A stretch of 64,000 bases of DNA from Ramlibacter rhizophilus (lineage in GTDB: Bacteria; Pseudomonadota; Gammaproteobacteria; Burkholderiales; Burkholderiaceae_C). A program made the position numbers and the translations under genes. Under the pieces are notes generated by a model. It had not been told where the DNA came from and did no database searches. It saw only the letters and a program-made list of their open reading frames with translations. Location: contig NZ_SMLL01000004.1 in the NCBI RefSeq assembly GCF_004681965.1, positions 62,001 to 126,000 on the forward strand, given 5' to 3'. Of the stretch, positions 28,146-39,259 are shown in pieces; position 1 is the first letter of the stretch; every line of letters begins with the position of its first letter.

Positions 28146-29663
28146 ATGACGATGAAGAGCCTTCTTGGGGCCGGCCGCGCCGGCATGGTGCCGGTCCTGC
28201 TGGCGGCCCTGCTGGTCGCTTGCGGCGGCGGCGGTGGCGGCGGCGAACCCACCCCGACCAACGGAAGCGGCGGTACGGGGACGAGCGGCGGTGGCACGGC
28301 CGGCAATCCGCCCCGCATCGAGCCTTATGAGAGCGTCCAGCTCCTGAGTTTCAAGGCGGATGCTTCCAGGACTGCCAGTGGACCGCAGGTGAGCCCCAGC
28401 GCCGTCACGCTGCCGCCCCTGGACGCCGGCAGCGCCGCCGCCGCCAAGTCGCACAACGCGAACGCTTCGGCCGCGACTGCCCGCCAGGTGGGCCAGGCCC
28501 GCCCCGTGGCTGCCGCCGCCGACGCCGCCGCGACCGCGCGCCTGCTGCGCTGGCAGCGCACGCCCAAGGGCGAGCTGGCCGCGGCCACCAGTTTCCGTTC
28601 CGAGGGCGCCGCCTCCGTGCGCCTGGGGCTGCTCGTGGACCGCTTGCCGCCGCAGGCCGTGGTCCGCGTGATGAGTCCCGCCGGGCAGGACCTGTCCGAG
28701 GCCACGGGGGAGCAGATCCACGCCCTGCTGGCCCGCAACCCCGACACCGACGCCGATGCACGCACCTACTGGTTCCCCTCGGTGGGCGGACAGGACGTGG
28801 TGCTGGAGATCGCCCTACCGCCCGGCGCCGACCCCGCCCAGGTGAAGGTGGCGGTGCCGCGCCTGTCGCACCTGTGGGTGGACCTCACGCGCGGCGAGGA
28901 CAGCTTCCTGAAGATCGGCGAATCGAGCACCTGCAACATCGACGCGAGCTGCGAAGCGAGCTACCTCGACGAAAGCCGCGCGGTCGCGCGGGTGGAGTTC
29001 GTGAGCGAGGGCAGTGCCTTCCTCTGCACGGGCACGCTGATGGCCGACGTCGCCGCCAGCGGCACGCCCTGGTTCCTGAGCGCGCGCCACTGCATCTCGG
29101 ACCAGAGCTCGGCGGCCACGGTGGTCACCTACTGGTTCTACCGCTCCAGCACTTGCAACAGCGGCGTGCTCGGGCCGCAGTCCGTGCGCCTGGGCGGCGG
29201 CGCCACGCTGCTGTACGAAGCGGCGGCCACGGACACCGCCTTCCTGCGCCTGGAGCGCAACCCGCCGGCGGGGGTGCTCTTCGCGGGCTCGCTGCTGGCG
29301 GCGCCGGCGGCGGGCACCTCGGTGATCGGCCTGCACCACCCGGTGGGCGACCTCCTCAAGTTCAGCCTGGGCTCCATCCTCGGCTACGCCAACTGCACGG
29401 AGAACAGCAGCGGCAGCGTGGGTTGCGGCCAGGCCGGCGACAACTTCGCCTCGGTGCGCTGGAGCCGCGGCACCACGCAGCGCGGCAGCAGCGGATCGGC
29501 CATCTTCACGCCGCTGGGCAGCAATGCCTACGTGACGGCGCACCTGTACGCCGGCCTGGCCAGTTGCCTGCGTCCGGATGAGCCGGATTACTATGGCCGC
29601 TTCGACATCCCCTATCGCAGCGCCCTGCACCAGTACCTTGGGGACGTGCCGGGCGCACGTTGA
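28146..29663 (+). CDS. Lipoprotein trypsin-like serine protease (lysyl endopeptidase-like)
   Basis: 505 aa. Signal peptide with lipobox LLVAC (Cys26), a Gly-rich linker, an uncharacterised N-terminal region, and a chymotrypsin-fold domain after about residue 280. The likely triad is His315 (SARHC), Asp363 (TDTAFLRL) and Ser449 (RGSSGSAIF). Cysteines near 263, 269, 294, 316 and 337 suggest disulfides, as in secreted lysyl endopeptidase-like enzymes. The start could be ATG 28146 or 28152. It lies between ruvA and ruvB, 77 bases after the former and one base before the ATG of the latter, without an obvious functional link. Confidence 0.85.
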   Translation: MTMKSLLGAGRAGMVPVLLAALLVACGGGGGGGEPTPTNGSGGTGTSGGGTAGNPPRIEPYESVQLLSFKADASRTASGPQVSPSAVTLPPLDAGSAAAAKSHNANASAATARQVGQARPVAAAADAAATARLLRWQRTPKGELAAATSFRSEGAASVRLGLLVDRLPPQAVVRVMSPAGQDLSEATGEQIHALLARNPDTDADARTYWFPSVGGQDVVLEIALPPGADPAQVKVAVPRLSHLWVDLTRGEDSFLKIGESSTCNIDASCEASYLDESRAVARVEFVSEGSAFLCTGTLMADVAASGTPWFLSARHCISDQSSAATVVTYWFYRSSTCNSGVLGPQSVRLGGGATLLYEAAATDTAFLRLERNPPAGVLFAGSLLAAPAAGTSVIGLHHPVGDLLKFSLGSILGYANCTENSSGSVGCGQAGDNFASVRWSRGTTQRGSSGSAIFTPLGSNAYVTAHLYAGLASCLRPDEPDYYGRFDIPYRSALHQYLGDVPGAR

Positions 29664-29664
29664 C

Positions 29665-30729
<1,065 letters not shown>

Positions 30730-30741
30730 GCGGGCGCCGCC

Positions 30742-32016
30742 ATGGCCGCGTCGCGCCGAGCCATCCTGTGGACCGTGGCGGCGCTGCTGCTGGCGCTGGC
30801 CGCCGGCGCGGCGGCCTGGCGCGCCTGGAGGCCGCCCGAGGTGCCGGTGGTGCGCATCGAGGCGGCGCCCCTCGTGCGCACCCTGCGTTTTTCCGCGCGC
30901 GTGGCCACCGACTCCCGGGTGGAAGTCGGCGCGACCGTCACGGGGCGGGTCGTGCGGGTGCGGGTGCGCGAGGGCGATACGGTGGACGCCGGCGACGTGC
31001 TGGTCGAACTGGAGGACCAGGAGCTTCGCGCCGCCCTGCAGCAGGCCCAGGCGGCCGAGCGGCAGGCCCAGGCGCGCCTGGCCGGCCTGCGCAGCACCGG
31101 CCGGCAGGCCGCCGGTGCGGCGGTGGCCCAGGCCGAGGCGCAGTGGCGCAACGCACGCGCCGAACTGGCGCGCAACGAGCAGCTGGTCGCCCAGGGCTTC
31201 GTGTCGGCCGCCCGCCTGGACGACGCGCGGCGGGCCCTGGAGGTGGCCGCCGCCCAGCGTGAGGCGGCGCTGGCGCAGGCCCGGGCGACGGCGGATCGGG
31301 GTACCGACGTCGAGCAGGCCTCGGCGCAGCTCGCGGCGGCCCGCGCCGCGACCGAGGCCGCGCAGGCACGGCTTGCGCAGAGCCGGGTGCAGGCCCCTGC
31401 CGAGGCCCGCGTGCTGGCGCGCCTGGTCGAGCCCGGGCAGATCGTGCAACCGGGCCGGGCCCTGCTGCGGCTCGCGCTGCGCAGCCCGCGCGAGCTGGTG
31501 GCCGCGGTGGACGAGCGCTTCCTGGAGCAGCTCGAGCCCGGGCAACCGGCCATCGTCGCGGCCGACGCGTTCCCTGACCGGCCGTTCGAAGCGCGTGTCG
31601 CGCGCATCGCGCCGGCCATCGATCCGCAGCGCGGTGCGGTCGAAGTCCGGCTGTCGCTGCCCGAGTCCGCGCCCGGGTTCCTGCGCGAGGACATGACCGT
31701 CTCCGTGCAGGTGGAGACCGGCCGGCGCGAGCAGGCCCTCGCGATACCGCTGGCGGCCCTGCGCGGCGAGGCGTCCGTGCTGCTGGTGGACGACGGACGC
31801 GTGGCCGAGCGCGCCGTGCGCCTGGGCCTTCGCACGCTGGACGCCGTCGAGGTGCAGGCGGGGCTGGCGTCCGGCGACCAGGTGCTGATGGGGGCCGACC
31901 CGCCCGGGCCCGGCGCGCGCGTGCAGCCTCGGCCCACGCCGTGGACGCCGGGTCACGTGCCCGATGGCGGACAGGCGAGTGCGGGCAATCCCGTGAGCGA
32001 AGCCTTCGGGCGCTGA
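30742..32016 (+). CDS. Periplasmic adaptor (HlyD/MacA-type membrane fusion protein)
   Basis: 424 aa. One N-terminal membrane segment (about 7-27), a biotinyl-lipoyl-like half (VEVGATVTGRVVRVRVREGDTVDAGDVLVELED), a long Ala/Gln/Arg-rich alpha-helical hairpin (about 95-220) and beta-barrel segments. Such adaptors link an inner-membrane ABC exporter to an outer-membrane channel. It is followed by an FtsX-like permease and an ATPase in the same operon, giving a MacAB/DevBCA-type tripartite exporter. No TolC-like gene is nearby. Confidence 0.9.
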   Translation: MAASRRAILWTVAALLLALAAGAAAWRAWRPPEVPVVRIEAAPLVRTLRFSARVATDSRVEVGATVTGRVVRVRVREGDTVDAGDVLVELEDQELRAALQQAQAAERQAQARLAGLRSTGRQAAGAAVAQAEAQWRNARAELARNEQLVAQGFVSAARLDDARRALEVAAAQREAALAQARATADRGTDVEQASAQLAAARAATEAAQARLAQSRVQAPAEARVLARLVEPGQIVQPGRALLRLALRSPRELVAAVDERFLEQLEPGQPAIVAADAFPDRPFEARVARIAPAIDPQRGAVEVRLSLPESAPGFLREDMTVSVQVETGRREQALAIPLAALRGEASVLLVDDGRVAERAVRLGLRTLDAVEVQAGLASGDQVLMGADPPGPGARVQPRPTPWTPGHVPDGGQASAGNPVSEAFGR

Positions 32017-32026
32017 GGACCAGGCC

Positions 32027-33253
32027 ATGGCGGCGGGCATCGGGTTCGAGTTGAAGGTGGCCCTGCGCTTCCTGCGCGAAGGGCGGATGCAGACCGTGCT
32101 GATCGTGGTCGGGGTGGCCGCGGGCGTGGCGGTGGTGGCGTACATCGCCGCCCTGGTCACCGGGCTGCAGGGGAACACCCTCTCCAAGACGCTGGGCGCG
32201 CAGGCGCACCTGACGATCCGGGCCGCCCGTGAGGTGGTCGCCACGCCCGCGCCCGCCGCCGACGGCGTGCTCGCCCTGCCGCAGGTGCAGCCGCGTGCGC
32301 AGCGCCTGCGCTCCGTTCCCAACTGGCAGGCGCTGCTGCCGGTGCTGGAGGCGGACCCGGCGGTCAAGGCCGTCTCGCCGCTGGTGGCCGGCAGCGGCCT
32401 TGCGTTGCGCAGCGAGGCCAGCCAGGCGGTGGCGATCAGCGGCGTGGAGCTGGACCGCTACGACCGCATCGTCGGCTTGCGCAGCAAGGTCGTGGCCGGT
32501 CGCGCGAGCCTGGCGCCGGGCGAGGCCATCATCGGCACCGAGCTGGCCGAGGACCTGGGCGTGCGCGTGGGCGACCGCTTGGCCGTGCAGACCGGTGGCA
32601 CCACCGAATCCCTGCGGGTCACCGCCCTGGTGGACCTGGGCGTGCGCGACCTCAACCGCCGCACCGTGATCGTGCCGCTGCGCGCGGCGCAGAGCCTGCT
32701 CGGCCTGCCGGGTGGCGCGACGGGGCTGGACCTCGCGCTGCACGACGTGTGGTCGGCCGACGAACTCGCGCGCGACCTGCGCCTGCGCTATCCGCTGCGC
32801 ATCGAGAGCTGGCAGGAAAGCAATGCGCAGCTGGTCTCGGCGCTCAATGCGCAGTCCATCAGCACGCTCCTGATCCGGGCCGTGGTGCTCGTCGTGGTGG
32901 TGCTGGGCATCGCCAGCGTGCTGGTGGTCTCGGTCGTTCAGAAGCGGCGCGAGGTCGGCATCCTGCGGGCCATGGGGGCCACCCGCACGCAGGTGCTGCG
33001 CCTCTTCCTGGTCCAGGGCGCGGTGGTCGGGGCGGCCGGCTCGGTCGTCGGCCTCGGCCTGGCCGTGGCCATGATCTGGGCCTTCGGCCGCTTCGTGCGC
33101 GGCGCCGACGGTGGGCCGCTCTTCGCCATCCAGCTGCAGCCGGCGACGGCGCTGGAAGTCGCGCTCATCGCGCTGGCCTGCGGCGTTCTCGCGGCCATCG
33201 TTCCGGCCCGCCGTGCGGCCCGCATGGACCCGGCCCAGGCGATCCGCCTGTGA
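32027..33253 (+). CDS. ABC transporter permease, FtsX/MacB type
   Basis: 408 aa: TM1 near residues 25-45, a large periplasmic domain, then three TM helices in the C-terminal third ([22 protein letters not shown] and following) with the FtsX-family loop [24 protein letters not shown]. It pairs with the ATPase encoded next, whose GTG overlaps its stop (GTGA). The substrate is unknown; lipids, peptides or macrolide-like compounds are handled by relatives. Confidence 0.91.
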   Translation: MAAGIGFELKVALRFLREGRMQTVLIVVGVAAGVAVVAYIAALVTGLQGNTLSKTLGAQAHLTIRAAREVVATPAPAADGVLALPQVQPRAQRLRSVPNWQALLPVLEADPAVKAVSPLVAGSGLALRSEASQAVAISGVELDRYDRIVGLRSKVVAGRASLAPGEAIIGTELAEDLGVRVGDRLAVQTGGTTESLRVTALVDLGVRDLNRRTVIVPLRAAQSLLGLPGGATGLDLALHDVWSADELARDLRLRYPLRIESWQESNAQLVSALNAQSISTLLIRAVVLVVVVLGIASVLVVSVVQKRREVGILRAMGATRTQVLRLFLVQGAVVGAAGSVVGLGLAVAMIWAFGRFVRGADGGPLFAIQLQPATALEVALIALACGVLAAIVPARRAARMDPAQAIRL

Positions 33254-33975
33254 ACGACGACGCCGTGTCGCTGGTGCAGCTGTCGCAGGCGGCAAAGCGC
33301 TACAACATCGGATTGCCCAGCGAGACCGAGGTGCTGCACGGCGTGTCGCTGCAGCTTCGTCGCGGTGAGTTCGCGGCGCTGGTGGGACCGTCCGGTTCCG
33401 GCAAGAGCACGCTGCTGAACATCCTGGGCCTGCTGGAGCGCATGACCTCCGGCAGCTATCGCCTGCAGGGCGAGGAGGTCGGCCGGATGAACGACGACGA
33501 ACTCACCCTGCAGCGGCGGCGCGCGCTGGGCTTCGTTTTCCAGTTCCACCATTTGCTGCCCGCCTTCGACGCGCTGGAGAACGTCACGCTGCCGGCGCTC
33601 GCGGCCGAGGGGCGCGTCAGCGCTGCGGTGCGCGAGCGGGCCCGCGAACTGCTCGCGGCCGTGGGCCTGGCCGCGGCCATGGGCAAGCGGCCCGGCCAGC
33701 TCTCGGGCGGCATGCAGCAGCGCGTGGCCATCGCCCGTGCGCTCGTGCTGCAACCCGCGCTGGTGCTGGCCGACGAACCGACCGGCAACCTGGACACGGC
33801 CAGCTCCGACGAGGTCTTTGCGCTGCTTCGGCGCATCCACGCCGAGCGCGGCACGGCCTTCCTCGTGGTCAGCCACGACATGCGCCTGGCGGCGCGCTGC
33901 GACCGGCTGATCGAGCTGGTGGACGGGCGCATCGCGCGCGACGAGGCGGTGGCCCCGGGAGGCGCTAGGCCTTGA
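33250..33975 (+). CDS. ABC transporter ATP-binding protein (LolD/MacB class)
   Basis: 241 aa. Walker [11 protein letters not shown]-loop in [18 protein letters not shown] (typical of the LolD/MacB class), signature [15 protein letters not shown], Walker [13 protein letters not shown] and the H-loop VSHD. It energises the preceding permease. The start is GTG at 33250, overlapping the permease stop. Its 3' end overlaps the convergent formyl-THF cyclo-ligase gene by 11 bases. Confidence 0.95.
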   Translation: MNDDAVSLVQLSQAAKRYNIGLPSETEVLHGVSLQLRRGEFAALVGPSGSGKSTLLNILGLLERMTSGSYRLQGEEVGRMNDDELTLQRRRALGFVFQFHHLLPAFDALENVTLPALAAEGRVSAAVRERARELLAAVGLAAAMGKRPGQLSGGMQQRVAIARALVLQPALVLADEPTGNLDTASSDEVFALLRRIHAERGTAFLVVSHDMRLAARCDRLIELVDGRIARDEAVAPGGARP

Positions 33976-34549
33976 CCGGCCAGACCACCCCGTTGTCGTT
34001 CAGGATGGCGTCCAGCGGCACGTCGTGCGGCTCGGGCTCGAAATCCGGCACGAAGGCGTTGGTAAAACCCAGCCCCACCGTGAAAGGTCGCGGCTCCAGC
34101 GCGGCGAGGGTGCGGTCGTAGAAGCCGCCGCCGTAGCCCAGGCGGTAGCCTCCGGGCCCATAGCCGACGCAGGGCACGAACAGCAGGGTGGGAACGATCA
34201 CCTCCGTGTCGCGCGGCTTGGGAATGCCGTAGGCATCCTCCTCCATCGGACAACCCGGGAACCAGGCATGGAACTTCAGCGTCTTGTGAACCTTGTCCAC
34301 CACCGGCAGCCCGATGCGCCGGCGTTGCGGTTCGTCCAGCAGCTCGCCGTCTTCCTTCCAGCGATGCAGCGCCGGCAGGGGATCGAACTCGCCCTTGATC
34401 GGCCAGTAGGCCCCGATCACCGTGTCGGGCCGTCCGACCAGCCAGAAGCGCATGACACGCTGCAGGAGGTCGGCCCGCACGAGGCGGTCGGGGAGGTCCA
34501 GGCGGGCCTGCAACAGCCGCTGTCGCAAGGCCATTTTTTCATCCGACAT
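33965..34549 (-). CDS. 5-formyltetrahydrofolate cyclo-ligase
   Basis: 194 aa. The ATP/folate-binding signature [12 protein letters not shown] and [16 protein letters not shown] are diagnostic. The enzyme converts 5-formyl-THF to 5,10-methenyl-THF, salvaging folate. The start is taken as ATG 34549; an in-frame ATG at 34555 is the alternative. Only 15 bases separate it from the divergent slt gene, so their promoters must reach into each other's coding sequence. Confidence 0.94.
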   Translation of the reverse strand: MSDEKMALRQRLLQARLDLPDRLVRADLLQRVMRFWLVGRPDTVIGAYWPIKGEFDPLPALHRWKEDGELLDEPQRRRIGLPVVDKVHKTLKFHAWFPGCPMEEDAYGIPKPRDTEVIVPTLLFVPCVGYGPGGYRLGYGGGFYDRTLAALEPRPFTVGLGFTNAFVPDFEPEPHDVPLDAILNDNGVVWPVKA

Positions 34550-34564
34550 GCCCATAATCCCCTG

Positions 34565-36568
34565 ATGAAGTTTCGAACGATTCTGACACTGATCACGGCC
34601 GCTTTCGCCTGTTCGGTGCAGGCCCAGGCGCGCCCCGCCGCCCCGGCCGGCGACGAGGTCCTCCTGGAGATGCAGCAGGCCTTCCGCCAGAACCGCGCAA
34701 GCCGCCTCGTCGAACTGCTGCCGCAGGCCCGCGGCCACGTGCTCGAACCCTGGGCCGCCTACTGGGAGCTGCGCGCCCGCCTGGACACGGCGCAGCCGCA
34801 GGAGATCCGCGACTTCCTCGCCCGCTGGGCCGGCACCTACCAGGAAGACCGCCTGCGCAACGACTGGCTGCTGCTGCTCGGACAGCGGCGCGACTGGTCC
34901 ACCTTCGCCGACGAGCTCCCTCGCTTTCGCATGAACGACGACGGCCAGGTGCGCTGCTACGCCCTGCTGGTGCAGCAGCTTCGCCAGGGCGCCACGCCGG
35001 AGCTGGTGGACGAGGTGCGCCGTCGCTGGCACGCGCAGCGCGACGCCGACGATGCCTGCACCACCGCCGCACGCGACCTCTTCAGCGAAAGCCGGCGTGA
35101 CGGTCCCCGCATCACGCCCCTGGACGCCTGGCAGAAGGCGCGGCTGGCCGTGGACGCCAACCGCCTGCAGGCGGCCGCCGCGGCCCTGGAGATCGTCGCG
35201 CCCGATTCCGTGGGACTGCTGCGGCAGCTCCATGCCAACCCGGCGCGCTTCCTGGGCGGCAAGGTCGTCGCCGTCACGCGCAAGAACAAGGAGCTGGTGG
35301 TCCTGGCCCTGATCCGGCAGGCCAACACCGACGTCGATGCCGCGGCCCGCGCCCTGGACGCCAAGTGGGAGCCCATGCTGACCGCGGAGGAGCGCGACTG
35401 GCTGTGGGGCCAGTTCGGCAAGGAGGCCGCGCAGCGCCTGTCCTCCGACGCGCTGGGCTATTACGCCAAGGTCGGGCGCGATGCGCACCTCACCGACGAC
35501 ATGCTCGCCTGGAAGGTGCGCGCCGCCCTGCGCGCAGCGCGCGGTCCGCAGTGGAAGCAGGTGCAGGAGGCCATCGACGCCATGAACCCGCGCCTGCAGC
35601 GTGACAGCACCTGGATCTACTGGCGCGCCCGGGCCCTGATGGCCGGCCGGCGCGACGAGGACCAGGCGGCGGGCCGCCTGCTGCTGCAGTCCATCGCCTC
35701 GCCGCGCGGCTTCTACGAGCAGCTCGCGATGGAGGAACTGGGCATGGGCATCACGCCGCCCGCGGCGCCCGCGCCGCTCACGGATGCGGAACGCGAGGCC
35801 GCGCGCCGCAATCCGGGGCTGCAGCGCGGGCTGGCGGCCATCGCGCTGGGCCTGCGCTCGGAAGGCGTGCGCGAATGGAACTACACCGTGGCCCTGCACA
35901 CGCCCGGCGGCATGGACGACCGCGCCTTGCTGGCGGCCGCGCAGCTCGCCTGCGAGCGCGAGGTCTGGGACCGCTGCATCAACACCAGCGAGCGCACCGA
36001 CGGCGTCTTCGACGCGGCGCAGCGCTTTCCCATGCCCTTCCGCGACGCCGTGGTCAAGCGCGCCGGCGAGATCGGCCTGGACCCGGCCTACGTGTACGGC
36101 CTCATCCGCCAGGAAAGCCGCTTCATCATGAATGCCCAGTCGCACGTGGGGGCGTCGGGCCTGATGCAGGTCATGCCGGCCACCGCCCGCTGGACCGCGC
36201 GCAAGCTGGGCATGAACGGCTTCAGGCCCGAGCAGATCAACGAGCGGGACACCAACATCGCCATCGGCACCGGCTACCTGAAGCTGGTGCTGGACGATTT
36301 CAGCGGCTCCTTGCCGCTGGCCGCGGCGGCCTACAACGCCGGTCCCAACCGCCCCCGTGCCTGGCGCAACGGCCCGGTGATGGAGGCGGCCGCCTGGGCC
36401 GAGAACGTTCCCTTCCACGAGACGCGCGACTACGTCAAGAAGGTGCTGGCCAACACCACCCTGTACGCCGCGATCCTCAGTGGCCAGCCGCAGTCCATCA
36501 AGACACGGCTGGGAGAGGTCGGCCCGCGCGAGCCAGCGCAGGCGCAGCCCAACGCGGACCTTCCCTGA
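34565..36568 (+). CDS. slt: Soluble lytic murein transglycosylase
   Basis: 667 aa: signal peptide (cleavage near VQAQA), a long alpha-superhelical U/L domain, and a C-terminal SLT catalytic domain with the acid Glu in IRQESRF, then ASGLMQVMPATARWTARKLG and AAYNAGPNRPRAWR. It cleaves glycan strands to 1,6-anhydro-MurNAc products, the substrates feeding anmK. The ATG has no Shine-Dalgarno and CATAAT lies six bases before it. Confidence 0.95.
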   Translation: MKFRTILTLITAAFACSVQAQARPAAPAGDEVLLEMQQAFRQNRASRLVELLPQARGHVLEPWAAYWELRARLDTAQPQEIRDFLARWAGTYQEDRLRNDWLLLLGQRRDWSTFADELPRFRMNDDGQVRCYALLVQQLRQGATPELVDEVRRRWHAQRDADDACTTAARDLFSESRRDGPRITPLDAWQKARLAVDANRLQAAAAALEIVAPDSVGLLRQLHANPARFLGGKVVAVTRKNKELVVLALIRQANTDVDAAARALDAKWEPMLTAEERDWLWGQFGKEAAQRLSSDALGYYAKVGRDAHLTDDMLAWKVRAALRAARGPQWKQVQEAIDAMNPRLQRDSTWIYWRARALMAGRRDEDQAAGRLLLQSIASPRGFYEQLAMEELGMGITPPAAPAPLTDAEREAARRNPGLQRGLAAIALGLRSEGVREWNYTVALHTPGGMDDRALLAAAQLACEREVWDRCINTSERTDGVFDAAQRFPMPFRDAVVKRAGEIGLDPAYVYGLIRQESRFIMNAQSHVGASGLMQVMPATARWTARKLGMNGFRPEQINERDTNIAIGTGYLKLVLDDFSGSLPLAAAAYNAGPNRPRAWRNGPVMEAAAWAENVPFHETRDYVKKVLANTTLYAAILSGQPQSIKTRLGEVGPREPAQAQPNADLP

Positions 36569-36574
36569 ACCGGC

Positions 36575-37078
36575 ATGGACACCTGGGGCCGCGTCCTCGA
36601 CACGATTGCCGCCGAGTTCTCGGACCTGCGCGAGATCGAGGACCTCACCCGCGTGCTGGTGCGCCTGGGCGTGGCGGCCGTGCTGGGGGCCCTGCTCGGC
36701 TTCGAGCGCGAGCGGGCGCACAAGGCGGCGGGGCTGCGCACGCACATCCTGGTGTCCATGGGCGCGGCGCTCTTCGTGTTGATGGCCGTGCGCTCCAACT
36801 TCGATCCCGAGCCCCTGTCGCGCGTGATCCAGGGGGTGGCCGCCGGCATCGGCTTCCTGTGTGCCGGTGCGATCCTCAAGTCCGAAAGCTCGGAGCAGGT
36901 GCGGGGGCTCACCACCTCGGCGGGCTTGTGGATGACCACCGCCATTGGCCTGACCGCCGGCCTGGGCCATGAGCTCCTGGCCGTCGTCGGCGCCTTGCTG
37001 GCGCTCGTCGTTCTTCGCCTGGAAGGCCCCGTGCAACGCTGGCTGGGCGGCGGCAGCCCGGGGGAGCGCGGCGACTGA
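36575..37078 (+). CDS. MgtC/SapB family membrane protein
   Basis: 167 aa with about four transmembrane helices. Family signatures are LGALLGFERERAHKAAGLRTHILVSMGAAL (LLGFERER and GLRTH being the hallmarks), GIGFLCAGAI and VRGLTTSAGLW. MgtC-like proteins are linked to growth in low magnesium and to modulation of ATP synthase in pathogens; the role here is unknown. No C-terminal ACT-like domain is present. It starts six bases after slt. Confidence 0.92.
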   Translation: MDTWGRVLDTIAAEFSDLREIEDLTRVLVRLGVAAVLGALLGFERERAHKAAGLRTHILVSMGAALFVLMAVRSNFDPEPLSRVIQGVAAGIGFLCAGAILKSESSEQVRGLTTSAGLWMTTAIGLTAGLGHELLAVVGALLALVVLRLEGPVQRWLGGGSPGERGD

Positions 37079-37306
37079 CTCGGGCGCTCAGCCCCGCTGC
37101 ATGCCCCTTCGTACCCCTTCAGGTTGAAGGACAGGGTGGTGGGCGGCACGGCCAGCGACTCGTGCAGCACCCCGGGCGTGAGGCCTTGTGGGCCGGCGCT
37201 GACCAGCGCACGGTGTCGTGCCAGACATCAATCGGCGTAGCGGACAGCATCAATGCCGCCCCGTGGAGCCCTAGCATGGACCCTCGGTTCAACGAGAGGG
37301 ACACCC
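37079..37306. other. Intergenic region, no convincing gene
   Basis: 228 bp between the MgtC-like gene and the GST gene. A minus-strand stretch (about 37100-37190) reads SLAVPPTTLSFNLKGYEGA, which looks like ordinary protein sequence, but it lacks a start and a recognisable family; it may be a gene remnant. GAGAGGGA ahead of the GST start is the only clear signal. Confidence 0.4.
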
Positions 37307-37999
37307 ATGCTCAGGCTCTACATCGGCAACAAGAACTACTCGTCCTGGTCCATGCGCGCAGGCGTGCTGCTGCGCCAGGCCGGCATCGAGTTCGAGGAGG
37401 TCATGCTGCGCTTCGACTCCTTCGGCGAAGGCTCCCGCTTCAAGACCGCGCTGGCGCAGGTGAGCCCCGCCCAGACCGTCCCCGTGCTGGTCGACGAGGA
37501 CTTCGCCGTGTGGGACTCGCTGGCCATCGCCGAGTACGTCGCCGAGCGCTTCCCGGCCAGGCAGCTGTGGCCGCAGGACGGGCGGGCCCGCGCCCGGGCG
37601 CGCAGCGTCTGCGCCGAGATGCATTCGGGCTTCTCGGCCCTGCGCCATCACTGCCCCATGAACATCGAAGCCCTGCTGCCGGAAGCGGGCGCGCAGGTCT
37701 GGCGCGAGCAGGCGCAGGTGCGCGCGGACATCGCGCGCATCGTCGCCATCTGGACCGAGCTGCTCGCCCAGCACCCGCACGCCGAGGGCATGCTGTTCGG
37801 CCGCTTCTCCATCGCCGATGCCTTCTTCGCCCCGGTGTGCATGCGCATCACCACCTACGCGCTGCCGGTGTCCGAGGTGGCGGAGGCCTACATGGCGCGC
37901 GTGCGCGCGCTGCCTGCCGTGCGCGCCTGGATCGACGAGGCCCTGGGCGAGCAGGATTTCGTGGCCTTCGACGAGCCGTATCGGACGGGGAGGGGCTAG
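37307..37999 (+). CDS. Glutathione S-transferase family protein
   Basis: 230 aa: thioredoxin-like N-terminal domain (LYIGNKNYSSWSMRAGVLL with the SxWS active-site region near residues 13-16, QVSPAQTVPVLVDEDFAVWDSLAIAEYVAE) and an alpha-helical C-terminal domain (GRFSIADAFFAPV). Ser in place of a catalytic Cys/Tyr groups it with plant-zeta-like bacterial GSTs. The start is ATG at 37307 with GAGAGGGA upstream. No neighbouring aromatic-degradation genes specify the substrate. Confidence 0.92.
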   Translation: MLRLYIGNKNYSSWSMRAGVLLRQAGIEFEEVMLRFDSFGEGSRFKTALAQVSPAQTVPVLVDEDFAVWDSLAIAEYVAERFPARQLWPQDGRARARARSVCAEMHSGFSALRHHCPMNIEALLPEAGAQVWREQAQVRADIARIVAIWTELLAQHPHAEGMLFGRFSIADAFFAPVCMRITTYALPVSEVAEAYMARVRALPAVRAWIDEALGEQDFVAFDEPYRTGRG

Positions 38000-38023
38000 C
38001 CCCCCCTCGCTACACTCCCCCGC

Positions 38024-39247
38024 ATGCAGATCTACGAAGTCGGCGGCGCCGTGCGCGATGCGCTTCTGGGGCTGCCGGTGAACGACCGCGACTGGGTCGT
38101 GGTCGGCGCCACGCCCGAGGAGATGATCCAGGCCGGCTTCCTGCCGGTGGGCAAGGACTTCCCGGTCTTCCTGCATCCGCACACGCGCGAGGAGCATGCG
38201 CTGGCACGTACCGAGCGCAAGACGGCGCGCGGTTACCACGGCTTCAGCTTCCATGCCGACCCGGGCGTCACCCTGGAGGAGGACCTCGCGCGGCGCGACT
38301 TGACCGTCAACGCCATGGCGCGCGGCGACGACGGACGCATCGTCGATCCCTTCGGCGGCCAGCGCGACCTGCAGGCGCGCGTGCTGCGTCACGTGACCGA
38401 GGCCTTCCGCGAGGACCCGGTGCGCATCCTGCGCCTGGCCCGCTTCGCCGCGCGCTTCCACGACTTCTCCATCGCGCCGGAGACGTTGTCGCTGATGCGC
38501 GGCATGGTGGCCGAAGGCGAGGTCGATGCCCTGGTGCCCGAGCGCGTGTGGCAGGAGCTCGCGCGCGGGCTCATGGAGGAGCGGCCCTCGCGCATGCTGG
38601 AGGTGCTGCGCGAGTGCGGTGCGCTGGCGCGCCTGCTGCCGGAGGTGGACCGCCTCTGGGGCGTGCCGCAGCGCGCCGAGTACCACCCGGAGGTGGACAC
38701 CGGCGCGCACCTGCTGCTGGTGCTGGACATGAGCGCGCGCCTGGCGGCGCCGCTGGCCGTGCGCTTCGCCTGCCTGGTGCACGACCTGGGCAAGGGCACC
38801 ACGCCGGCCGAGGTGCTGCCGCGTCACCTGGGGCACGAGGAGCGCAGCGTGAAGTTGTTGCGCGAGGTGGCCTCGCGCCTGCGCGTTCCGACCGACTGCC
38901 GCGAGCTGGCCGAGGTGGTGGCGCGCGAACACGGCAACATCCACCGCAGCGAGGAGTTCGGTGCCGCGGCGCTGGTGCGCCTTCTCGCGCGCTGCGACGC
39001 CTTCCGCAAGCCCGAGCGCTTCGACGAGGTGCTGCTCGCCTGCGAATGCGATGCCCGCGGCCGCCTGGGTTTCGAGGAGCGGCCCTATCCTGCGCGCGAA
39101 CGCCTGTCGCGTGCCCTCGCCGCCGCGCAGTCGGTGGACACCCGCACGCTGGCCGCGCAGGCCGAAGCGGCCGGAGCCCGCGGGCCGGCCATCGGCGAAT
39201 GGGTGCAGCGCGCCCGCATCGCGGCAGTGCAAGCTGCCGCGCTCTGA
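38024..39247 (+). CDS. cca: Multifunctional CCA tRNA nucleotidyltransferase
   Basis: 407 aa. N-terminal nucleotidyltransferase head [24 protein letters not shown], the [10 protein letters not shown] motif, and an HD-domain ([12 protein letters not shown], with [11 protein letters not shown] before it) that in relatives gives phosphohydrolase activity. It adds or repairs the 3' CCA of tRNAs. The ATG at 38024 has no Shine-Dalgarno; TACACT lies seven bases upstream. It converges with the ROK gene with a 12-base gap. Confidence 0.96.
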   Translation: MQIYEVGGAVRDALLGLPVNDRDWVVVGATPEEMIQAGFLPVGKDFPVFLHPHTREEHALARTERKTARGYHGFSFHADPGVTLEEDLARRDLTVNAMARGDDGRIVDPFGGQRDLQARVLRHVTEAFREDPVRILRLARFAARFHDFSIAPETLSLMRGMVAEGEVDALVPERVWQELARGLMEERPSRMLEVLRECGALARLLPEVDRLWGVPQRAEYHPEVDTGAHLLLVLDMSARLAAPLAVRFACLVHDLGKGTTPAEVLPRHLGHEERSVKLLREVASRLRVPTDCRELAEVVAREHGNIHRSEEFGAAALVRLLARCDAFRKPERFDEVLLACECDARGRLGFEERPYPARERLSRALAAAQSVDTRTLAAQAEAAGARGPAIGEWVQRARIAAVQAAAL

Positions 39248-39259
39248 GGACCCGGCCGA

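Noticed and set aside
33965..37036. 1023-residue minus-strand open frame covering slt
   Set aside because: Only its last 194 residues (5-formyl-THF cyclo-ligase) are real; the rest is antisense to the lytic transglycosylase and MgtC-like genes.
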